From: an uncultured Oscillospiraceae bacterium
GTDB taxonomy: Bacteria > Bacillota > Clostridia > Oscillospirales > Ruminococcaceae
NCBI GenBank assembly: GCA_910587465.1
Contig: CAJUMS010000050.1
Coordinates: 1-19,676 of the forward strand
Reading direction: 5' to 3'
Length of the DNA stretch: 19,676 nucleotides
Under the pieces are notes generated by a model. That model was given only the letters and a program-made list of their open reading frames with translations. It had not been told where the DNA came from and ran no database searches. Below are positions 7,616 to 13,983 of the stretch, in pieces. The position numbers were made by a program, and so were the translations under genes. The stretch's first letter is position 1. Every line of letters starts with the position of its first letter.

Positions 7616-8305
7616 TTATTTACTTTCCCAAAGCAGCACCGAGTTTTCCATGACCTCGGCAAGCTCCCCGGGCGATAGCGTTTCTATGCCCTGCATATCG
7701 CCAGTATAATAGTATACGCGATCAATTCCGTCTGCGGTACACGCGCCCTCGTATCCGCTGCCGTAGGCTACCGTGAACCTCGAGAACGCTCTGCTGTTGG
7801 TAACCAGCGCGTTCCAAGCGCTCTCCTCGGCGTTTATAAACGAGTACGTTTTAGTCTGCCCGTCCGTCACGGTATCAACGTTTTTGATATGAGCAAATGT
7901 GTACACACTCCCCTGAATCGTGCATACAAGGTCGCCGTTTTGCTGTTCGGTTACGGAGATTTTTCCGTCCTCGTACACCACTGTCTGTATGGTGCGGCTC
8001 ATTATCGTGATCGCAGTGATTATCGTGCCGACGAAAACGATCACCGCCAAAAAGACCGCAACCATTACCGCGATCTCTCTGCCGCGCCTGAAACGTCGGC
8101 TCACCGCCTTGAATGAGGCGGCTTTTTGCTGCTCGCGCTCGGGTACGACAAGCTCCGTTCGATCGTCCGACAGATTTTCAAAAAATCCGGCACATTCATT
8201 GCATTCCGTCAAATGTTCGTCTACCGCCTCTCTGCTCTCCATGCTGCATACATTGTCATGATACAGCGGCAAAAGGTCGCGGATCATTCCGCATTGATAC
8301 TTCAT
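7616..8305 (-). CDS. Zinc-finger anti-sigma factor, membrane-anchored
   Basis: The 229-aa protein has an N-terminal zf-HC2/ZAS domain: C5, then HLTECNEC (31-38, giving H31, C35, C38), the zinc-binding signature of anti-ECF-sigma factors. A basic stretch (RRFRRGRE, 70-77) precedes one transmembrane helix (about 78-102). The outer about 125 residues form a beta-rich sensor domain with no recognised family. It starts within the stop of the sigma gene (ATGA, 4-bp overlap), the usual coupling for a sigma and its inhibitor. It is inferred to hold the sigma at the membrane until an envelope signal acts on the outer domain. The signal is unknown. Confidence 0.88.
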   Translation of the reverse strand: MKYQCGMIRDLLPLYHDNVCSMESREAVDEHLTECNECAGFFENLSDDRTELVVPEREQQKAASFKAVSRRFRRGREIAVMVAVFLAVIVFVGTIITAITIMSRTIQTVVYEDGKISVTEQQNGDLVCTIQGSVYTFAHIKNVDTVTDGQTKTYSFINAEESAWNALVTNSRAFSRFTVAYGSGYEGACTADGIDRVYYYTGDMQGIETLSPGELAEVMENSVLLWESK

Positions 8306-8775
8306 TTTAATCCCTCCCTGATCTTCGCTCTTGCTCTGTGATAGGTCACGCGCGCCCAGCTTTCGGTCTTGCCGAAAACCGCGGCGATTTCCTTAAACGA
8401 CAGCTCGGCGAACGTCCGCAGGTGAAAGACCTCCTTGTACGGCTCGCCGAGTTCGTGAAGCAGACGATGTATAACGAGCGCCGTGTCCTTGTCGACAATC
8501 TTCTGCTCGAACGAGCCATCGGCGGGGACAGTCTCTAGCGGATAATCTACAACGCGTTTTCGGCGCTTTGCCTGCGTAAGGAACGTATTCTTCGCTATCT
8601 GACACAGCCACGAGCTCAGCTTACAGTCGCCGCGAAAGCTGTCTATGCTTTTCAGCGCCTTGATAAACGCCTCCTGCACTATCTCCTCCGCCCAGCATTC
8701 TTCCCTGCAAAGCGACAGCACATATTGGAATACCGTATCGTAATACTCGGAATATATTTGTTCAAATCCGTCCAC
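8302..8775 (-). CDS. ECF (extracytoplasmic function) RNA polymerase sigma factor
   Basis: The 157-aa protein has sigma region 2 at about 1-72 (YDTVFQYVLSLC, AEEIVQEAFIKAL, SFRGDCKLSSWLCQIAKNTFL) and region 4 at about 100-155 (LGEPYKEVFHLRTFAELSFKEIA, then the recognition helix TESWARVTYHRARAKI). There is no region 1 or 3, as expected for the ECF group. The start is GTG 8775, with AGAGGTG six nt upstream. It redirects RNA polymerase to stress or envelope promoters. The gene pairs with the membrane anti-sigma that follows, and an ECF-like promoter directly upstream suggests autoregulation. Confidence 0.93.
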   Translation of the reverse strand: MDGFEQIYSEYYDTVFQYVLSLCREECWAEEIVQEAFIKALKSIDSFRGDCKLSSWLCQIAKNTFLTQAKRRKRVVDYPLETVPADGSFEQKIVDKDTALVIHRLLHELGEPYKEVFHLRTFAELSFKEIAAVFGKTESWARVTYHRARAKIREGLK

Positions 8776-8800
8776 GCAAACACCTCTTTTCTGCTTTCAA

Positions 8801-8832
8801 CTATATGACCGCGCAGAACGCAAAACGTTACA
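8801..8832 (-). promoter_or_regulatory. Candidate ECF-type autoregulatory promoter
   Basis: Minus strand: TGTAACGTTTT (starting at 8832), then GGTCATATAG (8810-8801), about 25-30 bp ahead of the sigma GTG start. A TGTAAC-type -35 with an AACGTTT tail is typical of ECF promoters, and no sigma-A consensus was found here. The promoter class is recognised from known ECF consensus patterns; self-recognition is inferred. Confidence 0.55.
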
Positions 8833-8850
8833 AAAATTTTTCGGGAGAGT

Positions 8851-8884
8851 TTTAAAAATGCGGAAGCCCTTTACGAGCCTCCGC
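8851..8884 (-). terminator. Terminator of the DUF362 gene
   Basis: Minus strand: GCGGAGGCTC and GGGCTTCCGC pair over 10 bp, with two G-U wobbles, around a GTAAA loop and are followed by ATTTTTAAAA. It lies 5 bp past the stop codon. The wobbles favour function on the minus strand over the plus strand. Confidence 0.75.
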
Positions 8885-8889
8885 GTTTT

Positions 8890-9891
8890 TTATTCCGCTT
8901 TAAACGGTACAACACCCTTTACCGCGTCGGCGGCGGTTATCTCCTTTTCGCCGTTGTCGAGGTCGATAAGACTGTATCTGTCGTTGCCCATACCGAGTTC
9001 CTTCATATAGGTAAGCTGGCGGAACCCGTGACGGCTCTCTATGCGCTCGGCGAGCGCGTGGCGGTCGCTTTCGTTCAGCGCGTACACCAGATCGACGGAC
9101 GCCTGATCGACAGCGAGAATATCAAGCGACGCGAGTATCCCGATATTCGGCGTGACAACGGGAGCCGCCGCAACGCCCTCACAGTCGCAGGAAACTGACA
9201 TATTCCGCAGAACGTTTACAAAACTGATATGCCCCTCAAAGTGGTCAACGACAGCCTTTGCGCTCTCCATCATACGTTCCATAAGCTCCTCCTTGTTGAT
9301 CGACCAGAGGTCGTCCGAGCCCTCGGCGCTGTGGATCATTCCCTTGCCTATCCTGCCGTCCGCGCAGCCTATGCCGATATTCTTTGCCGAACCGCCGAAG
9401 CCGCCCATCGCGTGACCCTTGAAGTGCGTGAGCACGAAAAGCGAGTCGTAGTTGAGTATATTCTTGCCCATCATCATTTCGGTGAACCACTTGCCGCCAT
9501 TTACGGGGAGCGGCGCGATGCCATCCGCGTCGGTGATGTCGACGGGGCAGAAAGTCCAGCCGTTGACCTCAAGGGTCTTGCGGTGCTCCTCGGTAGTGTA
9601 GCGCCCGCCCTCGTAGTAGGTATTGGTCTCGATTATCGACGCGCCGGGAAGATCGTTTTTTACCAGCGATTCCACCCACGGACGCGGAATGATATTCGGA
9701 CCGTGAGGCTCGCCCGTGTGGAGCTTTATGCTCACCCTGCCCGTGATGTTTTGGTTTACCTTTGCGAATGCCTTGCGCAATCCCTCCGCGGATAGATCGC
9801 GTGTGAAGTATACGGGCGATTGCTCTCCTGTACGCTCGGAATAGGGAACATAGCGATCGCCGCCTGTTCCCGCAGCGGGTCTTTCTGACAT
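8890..9891 (-). CDS. DUF362 domain-containing protein
   Basis: The 333-aa protein carries the DUF362 signature HFKGHAMGGFGGSAKNIGIG (156-175), followed by GKGMIH (182-187) and an upstream ETNTYYEGGRY block (88-98). Many family members carry a C-terminal 4Fe-4S ferredoxin domain; none is seen here, as there is no C-x2-C-x2-C-x3-C pattern. The family lacks a settled biochemical function; some members are described as iron-sulfur or redox proteins, so no reaction is assigned. There is no signal peptide. The ATG has a strong AAGGAGG 8 nt upstream. It is monocistronic, with its own sigma-A promoter and a terminator. Confidence 0.85.
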   Translation of the reverse strand: MSERPAAGTGGDRYVPYSERTGEQSPVYFTRDLSAEGLRKAFAKVNQNITGRVSIKLHTGEPHGPNIIPRPWVESLVKNDLPGASIIETNTYYEGGRYTTEEHRKTLEVNGWTFCPVDITDADGIAPLPVNGGKWFTEMMMGKNILNYDSLFVLTHFKGHAMGGFGGSAKNIGIGCADGRIGKGMIHSAEGSDDLWSINKEELMERMMESAKAVVDHFEGHISFVNVLRNMSVSCDCEGVAAAPVVTPNIGILASLDILAVDQASVDLVYALNESDRHALAERIESRHGFRQLTYMKELGMGNDRYSLIDLDNGEKEITAADAVKGVVPFKAE

Positions 9892-9919
9892 GATGTTTTC
9901 CTCCTTTGATTTTTTATTT

Positions 9920-9948
9920 ATTATAACACAAAATTTTCCTTTTGTCCA
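9920..9948 (-). promoter_or_regulatory. Sigma-A promoter of the DUF362 gene
   Basis: Minus strand: TGGACA (9943-9948), a 17-bp spacer and a perfect TATAAT (9920-9925) preceded by TGTGT (extended -10). The start codon is about 30 bp downstream. Confidence 0.8.
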
Positions 9949-9983
9949 GCATAAATAAATTTTTAACGAGAAAAAGCAATTTC

Positions 9984-10041
9984 ATACTTGCCGCCATTGC
10001 AAATCGGCAAACTATGTGCGATTTGCAATGGCGGCAAGTAT
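9984..10041. repeat. 23-bp perfect inverted repeat (58-nt hairpin)
   Basis: Arm 9984-10006 is the exact reverse complement of 10019-10041, with a 12-nt loop (10007-10018). The arm core is CTTGCCGCCATTGCAAAT. It lies between the stop of the ABC permease gene and the DUF362 promoter. Neither side carries an immediate U-tract: leftward, TTTTT begins about 9 nt after the stem. A smaller bulged hairpin (GGCAACGG 10048-10055 with CCGTGCC 10070-10076) sits beside it. It could be an atypical terminator or RNA-stability hairpin, a palindromic mobile repeat or a binding site; the sequence alone does not decide. Confidence 0.9.
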
Positions 10042-10103
10042 ATATACGGCAACGGAACGTCCCGCCTCTCCGTGCCTATTCAATGGTGTTTTTAAATGGC
10101 ATT

Positions 10104-11240
10104 TTACTCGCGATCCATCATAATTTCCTTGACGGAGATTTTACTGATCTTCCATGAACAGAAATACATAACAGCTTCGTAAATTATCACAAACGATACC
10201 GCCGCGATAACCAGTGCGCTGACGTTAAAATCAAATTCTGGAACGTTTTCAACATCCTTGAACAAAACGTTTACGGCTATTCTCAACAGAAAATACTGAT
10301 ACACCGTTCCGAGCACGAACCCGACAAGAGCGGCGGGGCGGTAACCGTTCAGCACCGCCGAGGAGCACTCACGGGTCGAATATCCGAAAACGCGCATTAC
10401 CGATACGGATACGGCGTTTGAGCTTACTATCGTTGTCACCGCGATAAACAGCGTTGTAAAAGCCAAAACCACACCGATCATAATTGTCATAAGCGATATA
10501 ATCTCATCTGCCAGTTTATTCATTCCCAATGACATCTGAACCATTGCCGAATAGCAAAATACCGCAAATCCTATGAAAAACACAAGTGACTTTCTGCCCC
10601 TTACAGTCGCTCTTTTCATATCCTTCAGGCACGGCAGACCATCGCCGCTTTTTACGTGTCCGATCTTGGGAACGGTATTTCCTTTAAGCAATTCAAGAAC
10701 AGGCATTTTCATTTTTATGTGCGCGTAAAAGATCGAAAGCAGTGCAAAAAATACGGTCGGGATGATCACCAAGGCAGCAAACAATTCAAGATGAAATTCA
10801 GGAGTAAACATCGGGAGATATCCTTCATCGTTCCGAGCTGAATAGAACGTCGGCATAAGGCAGAATGCTCCCGCAAAGCCTATCCCTGTGCCGACGAACA
10901 CACTCAGTCCGAAAACCCAAAAGCCGCGCGATATTCTCATATTTGAATAGCCGAGCGCCTTTAAAATGCCAAGCTGTCTGCGGTGGGAATCTATATAGTG
11001 CTTGATGTAAAACGCCAGCATGATTATCGAAGTGATCAGCAGACAGCCGCCGCTTACCGCGCTAACGACTTTTCCCGTGGTGACAAGCGCGCCATAAAGC
11101 GTCTGCGTCTGCTCGGTGATCTGCGGTTCAATTCCGCGCAGATCTATATTGTAATTCAAAAACAGAGCGCAGACAAACACTGCGCACGCGGAAATTATAA
11201 TTATTCCGACAAGCTTGAAAAGGTCTTTTATCGTGATCAT
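10104..11240 (-). CDS. ABC transporter permease, FtsX-like (short form)
   Basis: The 378-aa membrane protein has about eight hydrophobic segments in two sets of four. The FtsX-type cytoplasmic coupling motif RRQLGILKALGYSNMRI lies after the second segment, and a second copy-like block (VSVMRVFGYSTREC) follows the sixth. The external loops are short (at most about 35-40 aa), so the large extracytoplasmic domain of MacB-type permeases is missing. The start is put at ATG 11240, which has AGGATGG five nt upstream. An ATG three codons earlier (11249) overlaps the ATPase stop by 7 bp but has no spaced ribosome site. It is the third gene of the TetR-ATPase-permease operon, and the substrate is unknown. 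Confidence 0.87.
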   Translation of the reverse strand: MITIKDLFKLVGIIIISACAVFVCALFLNYNIDLRGIEPQITEQTQTLYGALVTTGKVVSAVSGGCLLITSIIMLAFYIKHYIDSHRRQLGILKALGYSNMRISRGFWVFGLSVFVGTGIGFAGAFCLMPTFYSARNDEGYLPMFTPEFHLELFAALVIIPTVFFALLSIFYAHIKMKMPVLELLKGNTVPKIGHVKSGDGLPCLKDMKRATVRGRKSLVFFIGFAVFCYSAMVQMSLGMNKLADEIISLMTIMIGVVLAFTTLFIAVTTIVSSNAVSVSVMRVFGYSTRECSSAVLNGYRPAALVGFVLGTVYQYFLLRIAVNVLFKDVENVPEFDFNVSALVIAAVSFVIIYEAVMYFCSWKISKISVKEIMMDRE

Positions 11241-11242
11241 AT

Positions 11243-11935
11243 TTACCATCCTATCTCGTAAGCGCTCTTTTGTGATGAGTTTCGGTACTGTTCGATGATT
11301 TTTCCGCTGTTCATTCTGATCACGGTTTTAGCCATATCGGCGATATTCGTGTTATGAGTTACCATAATCACTGTGAATTCAAACTCGCCTTGAAGCTTGC
11401 CGATGTAATTGAGAACCTGCCGTCCCGTGGCTTCGTCCAACGCTCCCGTAGGCTCGTCAAGAAACAGCGCGGAGGGCATTTTCGCAAGCGCTCTCGCTAC
11501 GGAAACTCGCTGCTGTTCTCCTCCGCTCAGCTCGTGCGGAAATTTGTTGCGCTTTTCCGATAATCCGAGAGCATTTATCGCCTCGGCGTAATTACCGTTA
11601 GAGGCAAGTTCCGCGCCCATTTTTACATTCTTGTCAACGTTAAGATTAGGCAGAAGATAGTACTGCTGAAAAATAAAGCCTATGTTTTTTCTGCGAAACT
11701 CGGTAAGCTGTTTATCGGAAAGCACCGCAATATTTTCGCGATTGTACAGTACCTTGCCGCTGTCGGGGCGCTCCAAGCCCGACGCAACGTTTAACAGCGT
11801 GGATTTTCCCGAGCCTGAGGGACCCAGGATCACCGCGAAATCCCCATCTTCAATATCCAATGAGACCCCTTTAAGCACCTCGGTTTGGTTATCCTTTACA
11901 CCGTATGACTTGCGCACATTTTCAAGTTTGATCAT
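11243..11935 (-). CDS. ABC transporter ATP-binding protein (MacB/LolD type)
   Basis: The 230-aa nucleotide-binding subunit has every expected motif: Walker A GPSGSGKST (38-46), Q-loop FIFQQ (Q90), signature LSGGEQQRVS (136-145), Walker B ALFLDEP (156-162) and H-loop VTHN (H194). The sequence type fits the MacB/LolD/YknY group that pairs with FtsX-like permeases, as its downstream neighbour is. These systems usually drive export or mechanical work rather than import. The start ATG overlaps the TetR stop by 4 bp (ATGA), which implies coupled translation. Confidence 0.95.
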   Translation of the reverse strand: MIKLENVRKSYGVKDNQTEVLKGVSLDIEDGDFAVILGPSGSGKSTLLNVASGLERPDSGKVLYNRENIAVLSDKQLTEFRRKNIGFIFQQYYLLPNLNVDKNVKMGAELASNGNYAEAINALGLSEKRNKFPHELSGGEQQRVSVARALAKMPSALFLDEPTGALDEATGRQVLNYIGKLQGEFEFTVIMVTHNTNIADMAKTVIRMNSGKIIEQYRNSSQKSAYEIGW

Positions 11936-12525
11936 TGCTTATCACCTCTTATTATATCTATTATCCAATCCGTCTCGGGAAGTCTGCCGCTTTCCGCCAA
12001 TTCGGGCGCGGAGGCGAGCCGCTCCATGATCCCCTGTATACTGCTCCAGAACGTGAACGCGAGCAGGTACGGATCGCCCTCGCGGAAATAGCCGTACTCC
12101 TGCCCCGCCGCTATTACCTCCGCCGATTGCTTGATCTGATCAACGCCTGCGGCGATCTCCTTGATGTGCGGCGGAACTCCCTCGCTATGTTGAATTCTAC
12201 CTATAATCACAAAAAGATACATTGTTTGAGGATGCTCTTTGACATATTGTAGCAGAACCTTCAGAAAGCCCTCAAAATAGTCAAGAGGGTTTTCAAAGTT
12301 CATTTCGCGCGGAGTGTTTGTCGCATTCGTGCCATATCGTACTATCTCCTCGAAAAGCTTTTCCTTGGACTCGAAATAGTGGAACATCAGCCCCACACTC
12401 ATATCGGCAGCTTTTGCAATATCCCCGATTTTAGTGTCCAAATAACCTTTTTTAGCAAACAGCTCTATCGCCTTGTCAATTATCAAGGCGCGGCGCTGCT
12501 CCTTTTGTTCGTCGCGTATTGACAT
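11932..12525 (-). CDS. TetR/AcrR family transcriptional regulator
   Basis: The 197-aa protein has an N-terminal TetR DNA-binding domain (about 10-58: LIIDKAIELFAKKGYLDTKIGDIAKAADMSVGLMFHYFESKEKLF) and an unassigned helical ligand-binding domain. AGGTGA stands five nt ahead of the ATG. It is the first gene of an operon with an ABC ATPase and permease, so it probably represses its own transporter until a ligand binds. A palindrome lies between the -10 element and the start codon and is the natural operator candidate. The inducer is unknown. Confidence 0.93.
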   Translation of the reverse strand: MSIRDEQKEQRRALIIDKAIELFAKKGYLDTKIGDIAKAADMSVGLMFHYFESKEKLFEEIVRYGTNATNTPREMNFENPLDYFEGFLKVLLQYVKEHPQTMYLFVIIGRIQHSEGVPPHIKEIAAGVDQIKQSAEVIAAGQEYGYFREGDPYLLAFTFWSSIQGIMERLASAPELAESGRLPETDWIIDIIRGDKQ

Positions 12526-12552
12526 ATGCTCACCTCGTTAAATAACAATTCA

Positions 12553-12568
12553 TTGAATTTATATTCAA
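12553..12568. promoter_or_regulatory. Candidate TetR operator palindrome
   Basis: TTGAAT-TTAT-ATTCAA is a perfect 6+6 palindrome covering the expected transcription start, next to the -10 at 12570-12575. Overlapping half sites (ATTCATTGAAT at 12548-12558) extend it. Binding by the adjacent TetR protein is inferred from position. Confidence 0.55.
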
Positions 12569-12569
12569 C

Positions 12570-12598
12570 ATTATAACACAAAATATCTTCTTTGTCAA
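12570..12598 (-). promoter_or_regulatory. Consensus sigma-A promoter of the TetR-ABC operon
   Basis: Minus strand: perfect TTGACA (12593-12598), a 17-bp spacer and perfect TATAAT (12570-12575) with TGTGT before the -10. A promoter this strong fits tight repression by the encoded TetR protein. Confidence 0.88.
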
Positions 12599-12723
12599 GA
12601 TCTTTTTGAAATTATCTATTGTGCTTCAGGAAATGAAGCGAAAAAATATTATGATACAGTCGCCGCGCAAGAACAACGTTGCATAAAACAGGACAATAAC
12701 AGCTTAAGGAACTGCTCGTTTCG

Positions 12724-12761
12724 GTATATAAAAAACACCCGAATTTGAAATCGGGTGTTTT
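12724..12761 (-). terminator. Terminator of the cupin gene
   Basis: Minus strand: AAAACACCCGA and TCGGGTGTTTT form an 11-bp stem with an 8-nt loop, and the second arm runs directly into TTTTTT. It starts about 20 bp after the cupin stop and is a canonical intrinsic terminator. The A/T ends make it nearly symmetric, but the U-tract favours leftward use. Confidence 0.85.
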
Positions 12762-12782
12762 CAGGACTTATGATGCCATTCT

Positions 12783-13139
12783 TTATTTTTCAATAACCGC
12801 ATCGTCCTGTGTGTAAGCGCCAAGCGAGTTTTCCTTCACCTGAATACACAAAAAACACATGGCAGCGTCATCAGAAGCGGAAAGCTGTCTCTTGGCTGAA
12901 GGAGAAACGCGTACCCAATCGCCCGCCGACAGCTCCACGGTCTCACCGTCGATTACAGCCTTTCCCTTCCCCGACAGAACGGCATATATTTCTTCATTGT
13001 TCTTATGCGAATGAATAAAAGGCACACCCGCTCCTGCCGGCAAACTGTTTACGCTTATCTCCGCTCCAGTCAAGGAAAGCTTGTCGTGCAGCTCTGTTCT
13101 AGCGCCGTCTGATACGGTAGCTTTGCTGAAATTCTTCAT
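12783..13139 (-). CDS. Small cupin-domain protein
   Basis: The 118-aa protein is a single beta-barrel cupin. Cupin motif 1 is PFIHSHKNNEEIYAVLSGKG (two His and the Glu as metal ligands), followed by a GETVELSAGDWVRVSPSAKRQL motif 2 in which the usual second-motif His is not evident. A divalent-metal enzyme or a small-molecule binding protein is possible; the substrate is unknown. The start is ATG 13139, with GGAGG seven nt upstream. Longer in-frame extensions would run through the promoter and operator. It is monocistronic, with a strong promoter overlapped by a 17-bp inverted repeat, directly downstream of an Rrf2 regulator gene. Confidence 0.88.
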   Translation of the reverse strand: MKNFSKATVSDGARTELHDKLSLTGAEISVNSLPAGAGVPFIHSHKNNEEIYAVLSGKGKAVIDGETVELSAGDWVRVSPSAKRQLSASDDAAMCFLCIQVKENSLGAYTQDDAVIEK

Positions 13140-13156
13140 AATGATACCTCCGGTAA

Positions 13157-13195
13157 ATAATATAGTTGCAACCATCTCGGTTACAACTATATTAT
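13157..13195. promoter_or_regulatory. Candidate Rrf2 operator: 17-bp inverted repeat
   Basis: Arms 13157-13173 and 13179-13195 match at 16 of 17 positions around a 5-bp centre; the core half site is ATAGTTGYAACC. One arm overlaps the -10 of the cupin promoter. A third half site, ATAGTTACAAC (13219-13229), borders the -35. Control by the neighbouring Rrf2 protein is inferred from position and symmetry. Confidence 0.7.
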
Positions 13196-13219
13196 AGCAC
13201 ACTTTTATTGTAATGTCAA
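13191..13219 (-). promoter_or_regulatory. Consensus sigma-A promoter of the cupin gene
   Basis: Minus strand: perfect TTGACA (13214-13219), a 17-bp spacer and perfect TATAAT (13191-13196) with TGTGC before the -10. Both ends are covered by ATAGTTGYAAC-type half sites, as expected for a repressed strong promoter. Confidence 0.88.
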
Positions 13220-13264
13220 TAGTTACAACAAATTTTTTAATTTGAGTTTCACATTATAAGCAGT

Positions 13265-13699
13265 CTATTTGTTCAAACGCTCCGCCAAATCTTTTTTCAC
13301 ATCTTCAAGCGTTATGGAAGCAAGCTCTTTCTCCATAGCGTTTTGTACCTGTAAAAGCTTACCGTCAAGAGCGAAATGAATATTTCTTCCAACAGGACAT
13401 TCTTCATTGGGGCGCTCGTGAAAATGAAACAGCTCGCCGCTGCCGACACACTCGACCGCTTTGTAAATATCCAGAAATGTTATTTCATTTAACTGTTTTG
13501 GGATTGACGCGCCGCCCGAGCCCCTTGCGACCTCCACAAGCCCGGCTGATTTGAGCTGACTTAAAATTTTTCTTACGATGACCGGATTAACATTTGTGCT
13601 GCTTGCAAGAAAATCGCTGGTTGTCTTATATTCATCTTTAAAAGTGTCTATACAGATAAAAATATGAACGGCAAGTGTGAATCTGCTTGATATCTGCAT
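13265..13699 (-). CDS. Rrf2 family transcriptional regulator
   Basis: The 144-aa protein has the Rrf2 winged helix: SSRFTLAVHIF (4-14), VNPVIVRKILSQLKSAGLVEVARGSGG (37-63), a wing that ends in the family GSGG turn, and LNEITFLDIYKAVE (70-83). The C-terminal block FHFHERPNEECPVGRNIHFAL resembles the YwnA-type branch. It has three Cys (C16, C84, C101) but not the clustered triplet of Fe-S members such as IscR or NsrR, so a thiol or small-molecule signal is more likely (inference). It has its own promoter and no clear terminator before the cupin promoter. The inverted repeat ahead of the cupin gene is its likely target; no copy is seen at its own promoter. Confidence 0.93.
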   Translation of the reverse strand: MQISSRFTLAVHIFICIDTFKDEYKTTSDFLASSTNVNPVIVRKILSQLKSAGLVEVARGSGGASIPKQLNEITFLDIYKAVECVGSGELFHFHERPNEECPVGRNIHFALDGKLLQVQNAMEKELASITLEDVKKDLAERLNK

Positions 13700-13727
13700 G
13701 TTATTTTACACCTCTTTTCCAAATAAT

Positions 13728-13756
13728 ATTATACACCAATATTCCCGAAGAGTCAA
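13728..13756 (-). promoter_or_regulatory. Sigma-A promoter of the Rrf2 gene
   Basis: Minus strand: TTGACT (13751-13756), a 17-bp spacer, perfect TATAAT (13728-13733), then GAGGTG as ribosome site nine nt before the ATG. Confidence 0.8.
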
Positions 13757-13778
13757 CATTCAAAATAAGAGTATTCCA

Positions 13779-13917
13779 TTGACATACCGATAATCTGCCG
13801 TATACCATTTCTGCAAAGACATCTATACGGAATGATATTTCTGCCGCAAACCTACACGTGAACAGTTTTACTGTTCTGTAAACGGTTATTCATATTTATA
13901 CAGTTTTTCGAAAAAAT
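13779..13917 (+). other. Divergent intergenic stretch; possible orphan promoter and short RNA
   Basis: The gap between the Rrf2 gene and pyrR holds no convincing reading frame. A rightward TTGACA (13779-13784), 16-bp spacer and TATACC (13801-13806) resemble a promoter. Downstream are a perfect 6-bp hairpin GAACAG-TTTTA-CTGTTC (13860-13876) and a weak CTGTA/TACAG stem ending in TTTTT (to about 13915). This could be a roughly 100-nt RNA or chance; the -10 is weak and the terminal stem short. Confidence 0.2.
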
Positions 13918-13948
13918 GCAAGTTTATCTGTCATTTTGAAAAAATCTC

Positions 13949-13977
13949 TTGACAAAAACAGTCAAATCGAGTATAAT
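13949..13977 (+). promoter_or_regulatory. Sigma-A promoter of the pyr operon
   Basis: TTGACA (13949-13954), a 17-bp spacer and TATAAT (13972-13977), both perfect. Transcription is expected to start near 13984, giving a leader of about 150 nt before pyrR. Confidence 0.9.
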
Positions 13978-13983
13978 AGATAA

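Noticed and set aside
12634..12687. Short plus-strand frame of 17 codons (MKRKNIMIQS start) and a small GCTTCA/TGAAGC hairpin in the gap between the TetR and cupin genes
   Set aside because: The only ribosome-site-like sequence abuts the ATG, and the hairpin has no U-tract. I see no supported gene in this roughly 180-bp gap beyond the cupin terminator.
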